Source of the DNA: Marinobacter aromaticivorans
Lineage (GTDB): Bacteria > Pseudomonadota > Gammaproteobacteria > Pseudomonadales > Oleiphilaceae
DNA: 40,016 nucleotides
Direction of reading: 5' to 3'
Assembly: GCF_002806975.1 (NCBI RefSeq)
Contig: NZ_NIHD01000020.1
Coordinates: 1 to 40,016 of the forward strand
This document shows, piece after piece, positions 8,413-16,397 of the stretch (its first letter is position 1; the number at the start of each line of letters is the position of its first letter). The translations under genes were made by a program, and so were the position numbers. The notes beneath the pieces were generated by a model. That model saw only the letters and a program-made list of their open reading frames with translations. It ran no database searches and was not told where the DNA came from.

Positions 8413-8850
8413 ATGGACCCACAAACCCCTCGAGATCAGTTTCCTTTCATCAATGCCCGGGTAGCAAGACGCTGGCGCAAGTTGCTGGATGAGCGCCTGA
8501 AAGACCTGGGGGTTACCCAGGCTCGCTGGTTCACCATGATCTGCCTGCAGCGTGGTGGTGGAGGATTGACCCAGCGGCAGTTAGCCCACTTGATGACCAT
8601 CGAGAATCCGACATTGGTCCGCCTGCTTGACAGCCTTGAGGAGCAGGGTCTGATTGAACGCCGGCGTAGTGAGCGTGATCGGCGCGCCAGGCTGCTGTAT
8701 CTTACCCATGCCGGTGAGCGCTTTATGTGCGATCTGAATGAGCGGGCGAATGTGTTGCGAGAGGAGATGCTGAAAGGCATTGAAAATACCGACCTGGAAG
8801 TCGCCCTGCGTGTTTTTGAGCAGGTTATGGAAAACGCGACCAGGAGGTGA
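8413..8850 (+). CDS. MarR/SlyA-family transcriptional regulator
   Basis: 145-aa winged-helix regulator. The recognition region reads LTQRQLAHLMTIENPTLVRLLDSLEEQGLIERRRSERDRRARLLYLT, with the beta-wing at DRRAR, and the flanking helices form the dimer interface. ATG 8413 is preceded by AGGACGG at 8402-8408. The AGGAGGTGA at its 3' end serves as the Shine-Dalgarno of the next gene, so the two are coupled. It belongs to the same subtype as the MarR protein at 19834. Likely a repressor of its own operon and perhaps of the downstream export genes; the ligand is unknown. Confidence 0.9.
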   Translation: MDPQTPRDQFPFINARVARRWRKLLDERLKDLGVTQARWFTMICLQRGGGGLTQRQLAHLMTIENPTLVRLLDSLEEQGLIERRRSERDRRARLLYLTHAGERFMCDLNERANVLREEMLKGIENTDLEVALRVFEQVMENATRR

Positions 8851-8853
8851 AGC

Positions 8854-9693
8854 ATGCTACCTAAGGATATCGTTGTCTTTCTTGAGGAGGCCCGACCCTA
8901 TGACCGACGACTGGCGATCGCCGCTGACATCGCCGCGTGCTGGAATGCCTGTCTGATAGCGGTGTTTGTGGCAACGCCACTGAGAGCGATGCCTCATGCG
9001 CACTCTGTGGCAGGCCCTGCCATGCGCGCCTTGCTCGAACAGCATCGCGTGCGTGTTCGGGACGCAGAGGCTCAGGTCAGGGAGCGCTTTGAGACAATGG
9101 TTCGCGCAAGGGGCATTAGCGCAGAGTGGCGCTTGTCCGAGAGCGAGTTAGCGGAGGAATTAATGCTACACGCGCGCTATGCAGGGCTGGCGTTGGTCCC
9201 TCCCTTCGAAAGCTCCCCCGAACCTTCCATGACGGTCAGGATGGCCGAGCATGTTATCTTCGGCTCGGGACGCCCGACTATACTCATTCCGGACGAATGG
9301 GCGGCCGGACGGATTGGACGACGTGTCGTTGTCGGCTGGAACGCTAGCCGGGAGGCAACACGAGCGGTCGGCGATGCGTTACCCTTTCTGGCCCAGGCCG
9401 AAGCAGTGAAGGTGGTTTGTGTCTGCGATGAACCGGATGGCGAGCTGGAGTGTAGAGAGGATTTCGGCGCGGACCTGTGTCGCCACCTCGCGCGTTATGG
9501 CGTACAGGTAACACTGGAACAAGTCGACGGTGGTAAGGTCGGCCCAGTGTTACTCGAACAGGCGCGGGCGTTCAATGCCGACATGCTGGTGATGGGCGCC
9601 TATGGCCATACGCGGCTCACCCGACTGGTGCTGGGTAGCGCTACTCGAACAGTACTCTGTCAAGCGTCAATCCCTGTGCTGGTGTCGCGTTGA
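8854..9693 (+). CDS. Universal stress protein, double-domain
   Basis: 279 aa made of two Usp folds. The N-terminal half (about 1-150) is degenerate. The C-terminal half (about 155-279) has the ATP-binding signature G-2x-G-9x-G-S in GAYGHTRLTRLVLGS, followed by RTVLCQASIPVLVSR, a typical Usp end. Its Shine-Dalgarno AGGAGGTGA lies 3 bases upstream of ATG 8854 and contains the MarR stop codon. Pairing with a MarR regulator suggests a stress or toxicant response. Confidence 0.88.
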   Translation: MLPKDIVVFLEEARPYDRRLAIAADIAACWNACLIAVFVATPLRAMPHAHSVAGPAMRALLEQHRVRVRDAEAQVRERFETMVRARGISAEWRLSESELAEELMLHARYAGLALVPPFESSPEPSMTVRMAEHVIFGSGRPTILIPDEWAAGRIGRRVVVGWNASREATRAVGDALPFLAQAEAVKVVCVCDEPDGELECREDFGADLCRHLARYGVQVTLEQVDGGKVGPVLLEQARAFNADMLVMGAYGHTRLTRLVLGSATRTVLCQASIPVLVSR

Positions 9694-9838
9694 CCATAAA
9701 CGAGCGCGCTGGCGGGCTATCGACGGAGCCCTTCGGGTGCGCGATGACCGGAGGGCTTGATCGTTGCAGGCAATTGGCTCAGGCAGCCAGGATCCAGTGG
9801 CCCAGCTCCAGAGACCCTGGCTGGTTCAGTTATCGTGG

Positions 9839-10135
9839 TCAGAGCCGGTAGTTGATCAGTGCACCATCGAAGGCCTGAGTGGCGCTGCCAATGTCCTCCA
9901 CAATCGGGCTGTCTTTGGCAGCGCCGGTGAGGTAGATCACCGCTGCAAAGCCGGTCAGCGACCATGAAGGGCTCATCCGGTAGGTGAGTGCGCCGCCTAG
10001 GCGGGCCCGCAAATAGCCGGCATTAACCGAATAGCGGGCCAGACCTGAGCGGACGCTCTCTGCCGCCGAGACGTTGAACTGGTCTTCGGTCCACGGTTTG
10101 CTTCTGTAAGTCAGGCCGGGACCGACAGATAGTGA
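9839..10135 (-). pseudogene. MipA/OmpV outer-membrane protein, C-terminal remnant
   Basis: Read on the minus strand, 99 codons run without interruption to TGA (9839-9841). They encode the beta-barrel end of a MipA/OmpV protein: SVGPGLTYRSKPW, ARSGLARYSVNAGY-type and SWSLTGFAAVIYL strands, the DSPIVEDIGS loop and a final INYRL strand. Upstream of 10135 the sequence changes to the higBA promoter and no start or signal peptide remains. It is therefore the last third of a gene, cut by the arrival of the toxin-antitoxin module or by an earlier deletion. Confidence 0.75.
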
Positions 10136-10141
10136 TGTGCT

Positions 10142-10170
10142 TTGACACCTGATACGTTACAGGGTACATT
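10142..10170 (+). promoter_or_regulatory. Sigma-70-type promoter of higBA
   Basis: TTGACA (10142-10147), a 17-bp spacer and TACATT (10165-10170), followed 6 bp later by the higB start. The -35 is a perfect consensus. HigA proteins usually repress such promoters. A short TAC-rich imperfect dyad lies in the spacer, but I would not define an operator from it. Confidence 0.7.
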
Positions 10171-10176
10171 CAGGGA

Positions 10177-10455
10177 ATGATTCGAAGCTTCAAACACAAA
10201 GGTTTGGCAAAATTCTTCAAGTCGGGCAGTACTACAGGGATTCAGGCCGCTCATGAAAAGAGGCTTCGGCTCATTCTCGGTAGATTGAATGCAGCGGCGA
10301 ATGCCAAAGATATGGACTTGCCCGGTCTTCGTTTGCACGAACTCTCTGGCAATAGAACCAGAATCTGGTCAGTGACAGTCAGTGGTCACTGGCGAGTGAC
10401 CTTCCGGTTCGAAGACGGAGATGCCGAGATTGTGAACTACGAGGATTATCACTGA
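10177..10455 (+). CDS. higB: HigB-family toxin (RelE superfamily)
   Basis: 92 aa, the normal length for HigB-1 type mRNA interferases, which cut mRNA at the ribosome. Family features are the N-terminal MIRSFKHKGLAKFF, the LHELSGNRTRIWSVTVSGHWRVTFRF core strands and the terminal VNYEDYH. ATG 10177 follows the promoter almost directly, so the leader is very short. Toxin before antitoxin is the typical HigBA order. Confidence 0.9.
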   Translation: MIRSFKHKGLAKFFKSGSTTGIQAAHEKRLRLILGRLNAAANAKDMDLPGLRLHELSGNRTRIWSVTVSGHWRVTFRFEDGDAEIVNYEDYH

Positions 10456-10465
10456 GGTACCGCCA

Positions 10466-10753
10466 ATGTTAATGCACAACCCTCCGCACCCGGGTGAAGT
10501 ATTGCGAGAGCTTTGTCTTAAGCCTCTTGGCCTCTCTGTCACCGCAGCATCAGAGGCATTGGGCGTTAGTCGCAAAACACTGAGTGCCGTGTTGAATGGC
10601 AAGGCCGGTATAAGTCCCGAAATGGCAATCCGTCTCTCTATTGCTTTCGATACTTCGGCAGAAAGCTGGCTGAATCAGCAGTCCCAATATGAACTCTGGC
10701 ATGCCGAACAACATCGCAAAGAACTTAACGTGAAGAGGCTTGTTGCGGCCTGA
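10466..10753 (+). CDS. higA: HigA-family antitoxin (XRE-type)
   Basis: 95-aa helix-turn-helix antitoxin. It starts with the HPGEVLRE signature and carries an HTH at LSVTAASEALGVSRKTLSAVLNGKAGISPEMAIRLS. It follows higB by 10 bp. HigA neutralises HigB by binding it and represses the shared promoter. The C-terminal tail ends KRLVAA. Confidence 0.92.
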   Translation: MLMHNPPHPGEVLRELCLKPLGLSVTAASEALGVSRKTLSAVLNGKAGISPEMAIRLSIAFDTSAESWLNQQSQYELWHAEQHRKELNVKRLVAA

Positions 10754-10774
10754 AGCAGCACTGCCATCCCAGTC

Positions 10775-10794
10775 AGCGCCGGTCATGGCGCTTT
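10775..10794 (+). terminator. Candidate terminator after higBA
   Basis: AGCGCC (10775-10780) and GGCGCT (10787-10792) form a perfect 6-bp stem with the loop GGTCAT, followed by only three T residues. It lies 22 bp after the higA stop, where a terminator would be expected. Confidence 0.4.
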
Positions 10795-10847
10795 GCCAAC
10801 TCACGTCGGCCAGAGCCGTAGTTAGAGCAAATCCAGCAGCCTGTCGG

Positions 10848-11174
10848 ACTTCACACCCCTACAAGCAGGGTTTCCGAGGGGCGGTTTGTACCTATCATGC
10901 CACCCAAGAGCTATGCGGCATATTGCTGGCCGATAGCGGTCATCTCCAGGAAGAGGACGCGCATTACCTCGGCCGCCATAAGCTGAGCAGGCATGAGACT
11001 CCGGAGCCCCTGTATGATCAGGATGATGCAGAAGCCCGTAGGGAGCTATTTCAATCGGTAGACTTTCACCAAGTGGTCCAGCTCGGTGATATTCGCTTCC
11101 ACCTGCGACCGGTCGGGCACATTCTCGGGGCGGCCTGCGTCATCATTGAGGCGGAAGGTAAGCACATCGGCTTT
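10848..11174 (+). pseudogene. MBL-fold RNA/DNA exonuclease, internal remnant
   Basis: A continuous frame encodes the middle of a metallo-beta-lactamase exonuclease of the CPSF/Ysh1-like family: YKQGFRG, ATQELCGILLADSGHLQEEDA and VGHILGAACVIIEAEGKHIGF. The upstream catalytic HxHxDH motif is missing. After HIGF (11174) the expected SGD appears one frame over (TCCGGCGAC), so the gene is also frameshifted or cut there. The surrounding open frame 10740-11348 is a chance extension. Confidence 0.7.
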
Positions 11175-11375
11175 CCGGCGACCACGGTATATCCCGCAGG
11201 GGATCATCCTGGACATCTCGCCCGGGGATTTGTCGACAAAAATGATGTGGATCAGCCTAATTGCTATGATTCGTGCGTAGGCTACAGCTTCAGATGTGGG
11301 TCTACAAAGATCTCGCTCAGCCTGAATACAATGGTCAAGAATGAGTGAGCCAACTGGCGTGGAGCAATCCAAGAC
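11175..11375. other. Non-coding junction before the export operon
   Basis: About 200 bp between the MBL remnant and the HlyD gene. No complete gene is recognisable. One frame encodes a peptide containing GIILDISPGDLSTKMMW that looks protein-like, but I cannot place it. The sequence shifts from moderate GC to the GC-rich style of the export operon at about 11410, so the operon's left boundary lies here. Confidence 0.35.
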
Positions 11376-12446
11376 GTGAAAAAATTCATGAAAGCAGGTA
11401 TTCGAGGCGTCGCCGCTGCGATTGTCATTGGGCTGGGTGTTTGGGCTTGGTGGCATTTTCAACCGCAGGACTTGCCCGACGGATTCGCCGCCGGAAACGG
11501 CCGGATCGAGGCGGTCGAGATCGATATCGCGGCCAGGACCGCAGGCCGGATCCGGGAGATCCTGGTCAACGAGGGCGACTTCGTCCGCGCCGGCCAGGTC
11601 TTGGCGAAAATGGACACGGCCGTCCTGGAGGCGCAGCTCCGGGAGGCCGAGGCGCAGTTGCAACGGGCGCTCATCGGCATCGAGACCGCGCAGAGCCTGG
11701 TGACCCAGCGCGAGGCCGAGAAGCAGGCCGCCGAGGCGCTCATCGCCCAGAGGAAGGCCGAGCTCGACGCCGCGCAAAAACGGCTTGCCCGCACCCGGGA
11801 GCTCGCCTCAAAAAACGCCGTCTCCGAGGCGCAGCTCGACGACGACCGTGCCGCAGCTGCGGCGGCGAAGGCTGCGGTCGGCGCCGCGGAGGCGCAGGCG
11901 GCGGCCGCGCAAGCCGCCATAGGGCGGGCCAGGTCGGATGTCATTGCTTCGGAGGCCTCGGTGGAAGCGGCGCAGGCCACCCTCCAGCGCATTCAGGCGG
12001 ATATCGACGACAGCGTGCTGAAATCGCCGCGTGACGGGCGTGTCCAGTACCGCGTCGCTCAGCCCGGCGAGGTTCTCTCCCCGGGCGGCGTGGTACTGAA
12101 CATGGTCGATCTCACCGATGTGTACATGACCTTCTTCCTGCCGACGGAACAGGCCGGGCGGATCGCGCTCGGGGCCGAGGCGCGGCTCGTGCTCGACGCC
12201 GCCCCGCAATACGTGATCCCGACCGAAATCTCCTTCGTGGCGGACGTCGCGCAGTTCACACCCAAGACGGTGGAGACGCAAGAAGAGCGCCAGAAGCTGA
12301 TGTTCCGCATCAAGGCGCGGATCGCCCCGGACCTGCTCAGGGAGCACCTCCTCCAGGTCAAGACCGGCCTGCCGGGCATGGCCTATGTGCAGCTCGACCC
12401 GCGGGTGGATTGGCCGCCTGAACTGCAGACGAGACTGCCGCAGTGA
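11376..12446 (+). CDS. HlyD/YhiI-family membrane fusion protein
   Basis: Periplasmic adaptor of an ABC exporter, 356 aa. It has an N-terminal membrane anchor (about 9-26, GVAAAIVIGLGVWAWWHF), a biotinyl-lipoyl half motif (GRIREILVNEGDFVRAGQVLAKMD), a long Ala/Glu-rich coiled coil (about 85-205), the second lipoyl half (LKSPRDGRVQYRVAQPGEVL) and a beta-barrel. The start is GTG 11376; an in-frame ATG at 11388 is an alternative. Its stop overlaps the start of the ABC gene. Together with the next two genes it matches the order of E. coli yhiI-rbbA-yhhJ. The DNA is strikingly GC-rich compared with the higBA side. Confidence 0.88.
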   Translation: MKKFMKAGIRGVAAAIVIGLGVWAWWHFQPQDLPDGFAAGNGRIEAVEIDIAARTAGRIREILVNEGDFVRAGQVLAKMDTAVLEAQLREAEAQLQRALIGIETAQSLVTQREAEKQAAEALIAQRKAELDAAQKRLARTRELASKNAVSEAQLDDDRAAAAAAKAAVGAAEAQAAAAQAAIGRARSDVIASEASVEAAQATLQRIQADIDDSVLKSPRDGRVQYRVAQPGEVLSPGGVVLNMVDLTDVYMTFFLPTEQAGRIALGAEARLVLDAAPQYVIPTEISFVADVAQFTPKTVETQEERQKLMFRIKARIAPDLLREHLLQVKTGLPGMAYVQLDPRVDWPPELQTRLPQ

Positions 12447-15226
12447 GCCGTGATGTGCATGCACAGATCGAGGATGGCGGGGGCGCTACCGCGCCGGTTG
12501 CCCGCCTGCGGGATGTGTCCCTGCGCTACGGCAAGGTGCGTGCGCTCGACGAGGTTACCATCGATATCCCGGCGGGCTGCATGGCCGGGCTGATCGGCCC
12601 GGACGGGGTCGGCAAGTCGAGCCTGCTGGCGCTGGTCGCCGGCGCCCGCGCGGTCCAGACGGGACAGGTCGCGGTGCTCGGCGGCGACACGGCTGATGCG
12701 CGCCATCGCCGCGGAGTCGGCCCGCGCATCGCCTACATGCCGCAGGGCCTCGGGCGGAACCTCTATCCGACACTCACAGTGTCCGAGAACCTCGACTTCT
12801 TCGGGCGCCTGTTTGGGCATGACGGCGGCGAACGGGCGCGCCGCATTGATGCGCTGACCGGGGCCACCGGGCTCAAGCCGTTTCTCGATCGGGCGGCGGG
12901 CAAGCTGTCCGGGGGGATGAAGCAGAAGCTCGGCCTCTGCTGCGCGCTGATCCACGACCCGGACCTGCTCATCCTCGACGAGCCGACCACCGGTGTCGAC
13001 CCCCTCTCACGACGCCAGTTCTGGGAGTTGATCGCCGGCATCCGTCGTTCCCGGCCCGGCATGAGCGTGCTGGTGGCCACGGCCTATATGGAGGAGGCGG
13101 CACGTTTCGACTGGCTGGCGGCGATGGACGATGGGCGGGTGCTGGCCAGCGACACGCCCGAAGGCCTGCTGCACAGCACGGAGGCGGAGTCGCTGGAGGC
13201 AGCCTTCATCCGGCTGCTGCCGGAGGACAAGCGCCGGGATTATCGGGCGGTCGAGATTCCGCCGCGGCCGGAAGACGATGGCGATGCCGCCATCGAGGCC
13301 CGGGACCTGACCATGCGCTTCGGCGAGTTCACCGCGGTCGATCATGTGAACCTGCGTGTCCCACGGGGTGAGATCTTCGGTTTTCTCGGCTCCAACGGCT
13401 GCGGCAAGACCACGACCATGAAGATGCTGACCGGCCTCCTGCCGCCGAGCGAAGGCCGCGCCTGGCTGTTCGGACACGAGGTGGACCCGCACGACCTCGC
13501 GACCCGGCGCCGGGTCGGCTACATGTCCCAGTTTTTCTCGCTCTACACCGAGCTGACGGTGCGGCAGAACCTGCAGCTGCATGCCCGGCTGTTTCACGTG
13601 CCCGTTGCCGAGGTTTCAGGGCGCGTGGACGACATGGTTGAACGTTTCGATCTGGCGGCTGTGATCGACAGCCTGCCGGGCCGGCTGCCCCTCGGCCACC
13701 GGCAGCGCCTGTCGCTGGCGGTCGCCATGATCCACAAGCCCGAGATGCTGATCCTCGACGAGCCCACCTCAGGTGTCGACCCGGTCGCGCGCGACGCCTT
13801 CTGGCGCAGGCTGGTCGAGCTGTCGCGCCGTGACGGGGTGACCATCTTCATTTCCACGCACTTCATGAACGAGGCTGAGCGCTGCGACCGCATCTCGCTG
13901 ATGCATGCGGGTCGGGTGCTGGTCACCGACACGCCGGCGAATATCGTGCAGCAGCGGGGCGCGGAGACCCTGGAAGAGGCATTCGTGGCGCATCTGGAGG
14001 AGGCGTCGGGGGAAGACGAAGCCGACGCGGGGCAAACAGCGTCGCTCGATACGGTTAACGCGTCGGCAGGCCATGGCGAACCCCAAGGCTGGCGGCGCAT
14101 GTTCGATCCCCGGCGCATGATCAGCCACGCCCGGCGCGAAGGGTTGGAACTGCGCCGCGATCCCATCCGGCTGACGCTGGCGCTGCTCGGCAGCGTCATC
14201 CTGATGTTCGTGATGGGCTATGGGATCAGCCTCGATGTTGAGGATCTCACCTTTGCGGTGCTGGATCGCGACCAGACCACCGTCAGCCGCGACTATACGC
14301 TCAACCTCAGCGGCTCCCGGTACTTCGTCGAGCGGCCGCCGATCACCGATTATGCCGATCTTGACCGGCGAATGCGCGAAGGCGACATCAGTCTGGCGAT
14401 CGAGATCCCGCCGGGCTTCGCGCGCGACATTGCCCGAGGCCGGCGGGTCGAGATCGGCGCCTGGATCGACGGCGCCATGCCGACACGGGGCGAGACCGTC
14501 CGCGGCTATGTGCAGGGGATTCATGCCCACTGGCTGGCGACCAAGGCGCGCGAGGCCGGCTACGGCGAGGCTTTGGCGGGGCTCGTCAATATCGAGACCC
14601 GGTTCCGCTATAACCCGGACGTCAAGAGCCTGGTGGCAATGGTACCGGCGGTGATCCCGCTGCTGCTCATGCTGATCCCGGCCATGCTCGCGGCGCTCAG
14701 CGTGGTGCGCGAGAAGGAGCTCGGCTCGATCACCAACTTCTACGTCACGCCCACCACGCGGCTCGAGTTCCTGCTCGGCAAGCAGTTCCCTTACGTGGTC
14801 CTGTCCTTCCTGAGCTTCCTGCTGCTCACGCTGCTCGCGGTGACCGTCTTCGGCGTGCCGCTGAAGGGCAGCTTCCTGACGCTGGCGGCGGGTGCGCTGC
14901 TCTATGTTGGTGCCGCCACGGCCGTGGGGCTGCTGATCTCCACCTTCATGCGCAGCCAGATTGCGGCGATCTTCGGTACGGCGGTGCTCACCATCCTGCC
15001 GGCGGCGAACTTCTCCGGCATGATCGACCCGGTCTCGTCCCTGGAAGGGATGGGCCGGCTGATCGGCGAGGTCTATCCGACCACGCATTTCCTGACGATC
15101 GCGCGCGGCACCTTCTCGAAGGCCCTCAACTTCTCTGACCTGCATGGCGCCTTTCTCCCGCTGGCGCTGGCCGTACCGGTCCTGATCGGGCTGTCCGCCG
15201 CGCTGCTCAAGAAGCAGGAGCGATAG
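12443..15226 (+). CDS. rbbA: RbbA-like ABC transporter: two ATPases fused to a permease
   Basis: 927 aa. ABC domain 1 (about 12-240): Walker A GPDGVGKSS, signature LSGGMKQK, Walker B LLILDEPTTGVD. ABC domain 2 (about 285-510): Walker A GSNGCGKTTT, a weak signature PLGHRQRLS, Walker B MLILDEPTSGVD. The rest (about 560-927) is an ABC-2 type membrane domain with one N-terminal helix, a large extracytoplasmic domain and a cluster of helices near the C-terminus. This is the architecture of RbbA/YhiH. E. coli RbbA was described as a ribosome-associated ATPase, yet the membrane domain and neighbours argue for export. GTG 12443 overlaps the HlyD stop. Confidence 0.9.
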   Translation: MSRDVHAQIEDGGGATAPVARLRDVSLRYGKVRALDEVTIDIPAGCMAGLIGPDGVGKSSLLALVAGARAVQTGQVAVLGGDTADARHRRGVGPRIAYMPQGLGRNLYPTLTVSENLDFFGRLFGHDGGERARRIDALTGATGLKPFLDRAAGKLSGGMKQKLGLCCALIHDPDLLILDEPTTGVDPLSRRQFWELIAGIRRSRPGMSVLVATAYMEEAARFDWLAAMDDGRVLASDTPEGLLHSTEAESLEAAFIRLLPEDKRRDYRAVEIPPRPEDDGDAAIEARDLTMRFGEFTAVDHVNLRVPRGEIFGFLGSNGCGKTTTMKMLTGLLPPSEGRAWLFGHEVDPHDLATRRRVGYMSQFFSLYTELTVRQNLQLHARLFHVPVAEVSGRVDDMVERFDLAAVIDSLPGRLPLGHRQRLSLAVAMIHKPEMLILDEPTSGVDPVARDAFWRRLVELSRRDGVTIFISTHFMNEAERCDRISLMHAGRVLVTDTPANIVQQRGAETLEEAFVAHLEEASGEDEADAGQTASLDTVNASAGHGEPQGWRRMFDPRRMISHARREGLELRRDPIRLTLALLGSVILMFVMGYGISLDVEDLTFAVLDRDQTTVSRDYTLNLSGSRYFVERPPITDYADLDRRMREGDISLAIEIPPGFARDIARGRRVEIGAWIDGAMPTRGETVRGYVQGIHAHWLATKAREAGYGEALAGLVNIETRFRYNPDVKSLVAMVPAVIPLLLMLIPAMLAALSVVREKELGSITNFYVTPTTRLEFLLGKQFPYVVLSFLSFLLLTLLAVTVFGVPLKGSFLTLAAGALLYVGAATAVGLLISTFMRSQIAAIFGTAVLTILPAANFSGMIDPVSSLEGMGRLIGEVYPTTHFLTIARGTFSKALNFSDLHGAFLPLALAVPVLIGLSAALLKKQER

Positions 15227-15229
15227 TCC

Positions 15230-16351
15230 ATGCGCCTTGCCAATATTTGCCATCTCGGTGTCAAAGAGTTGCGCAGCCTTGTCCGCGACCCGATCATGCT
15301 GGTGCTGATTGTCTACGCCTTCACCGTGTCTGTCTACACGGCGGCCACGGCCATGCCGGAGACCCTCAACAAGGCGCCGATCGCGGTGGTGAACGAGGAT
15401 CGCTCACCGCTGTCCTGGCGCATCGTCAGCGCCTTTTACCCGCCGTACTTTGTTCTCCCCGAGGTGATCGACCAGGCCGAGATGGACGCCCGCATGGATG
15501 CCGGCCTCGACACCTTCGCCCTCGACATCCCGCCGAACTTCCAGCGTGACCTGCTGGCAGGGCGGCGGCCCACGGTCCAGCTCAACGTCGATGCCACGCG
15601 CATGAGCCAGGCATTTACCGGCAGCGGCTATATCCAGACCATCGTCACCGACGAGGTGCGCGCCTTCGCGCAGCGTTATCGCGAGGTTCCGGAGTTGCCG
15701 GTCGATCTGGCGCTGCGGATGCGCTTCAATCCCCAGCTCAACAAGTCGTGGTTCGGCGCCATCATGCAGGTCATCAATAACGTGACCATGCTCTCCATCG
15801 TCCTCACCGGCGCGGCGCTGATCCGCGAGCGCGAGCACGGCACCGTCGAGCATCTGCTGGTCATGCCGGTCACGCCTTTCGAGATCATGAGCAGCAAGGT
15901 ATGGGCGATGGCGCTGGTCGTCCTTGCCGCCACCGCCTTCGCACTGACTGCGGTGGTGCAGGGTTGGCTGTCCGTGCCGATCGAAGGCTCGCTCGCGTTG
16001 TTCCTGGTCGGGACCGCGCTGCATCTGTTCGCGACCACCTCGATGGGCATCTTCCTGGGCACCGTCGCCCGCTCCATGCCGCAGTTCGCCTTGCTGCTGA
16101 TGCTGGTGCTGCTGCCGCTGCAGATGCTCTCCGGGGGCTCGACGCCGCGCGAGAGCATGCCGGAGGCCGTCCAGTACATCATGCTCGCCGCGCCCAACAC
16201 CCACTTTGTAATGCTGGCCCAGGCCATTCTGTATCGTGGCGCGGGCCTCGCCACCGTGTGGCCGCAATTTCTGGCCATCGCCGTTATCGGGAGTACCCTT
16301 TTTGGCTTGGCCCTGACCCGCTTCCGGCGAACACTCAGCACCATGGCCTGA
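15230..16351 (+). CDS. yhhJ: ABC-2 type permease (YhhJ-like)
   Basis: 373-aa ABC-2 permease: one helix near the N-terminus (about 18-36), a periplasmic domain of about 130 residues, then five or six helices from about 175. The motif REREHGTVEHLLVMPVTPFEIMSSKVW is the cytoplasmic coupling element typical of YhhJ/YbhR. It starts 3 bp after the rbbA stop, so it is translationally linked. It most likely pairs with the membrane part of the RbbA-like protein to form the export channel; the substrate is unknown. Confidence 0.9.
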   Translation: MRLANICHLGVKELRSLVRDPIMLVLIVYAFTVSVYTAATAMPETLNKAPIAVVNEDRSPLSWRIVSAFYPPYFVLPEVIDQAEMDARMDAGLDTFALDIPPNFQRDLLAGRRPTVQLNVDATRMSQAFTGSGYIQTIVTDEVRAFAQRYREVPELPVDLALRMRFNPQLNKSWFGAIMQVINNVTMLSIVLTGAALIREREHGTVEHLLVMPVTPFEIMSSKVWAMALVVLAATAFALTAVVQGWLSVPIEGSLALFLVGTALHLFATTSMGIFLGTVARSMPQFALLLMLVLLPLQMLSGGSTPRESMPEAVQYIMLAAPNTHFVMLAQAILYRGAGLATVWPQFLAIAVIGSTLFGLALTRFRRTLSTMA

Positions 16352-16397
16352 CGGACCTGATGCATGGCAGCGTGGAGTTGCGCCGGGCACACTTCGG

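Noticed and set aside
13769..15253. 494-codon open frame on the minus strand across the rbbA-like gene
   Set aside because: It is antisense to a clear ABC transporter, has a low-complexity, Arg/Gln/His-rich product and arises from high GC at third codon positions.
15404..16390. 328-codon open frame on the minus strand across the yhhJ-like gene
   Set aside because: Same GC-driven shadow effect; no start signals and no protein-like pattern.
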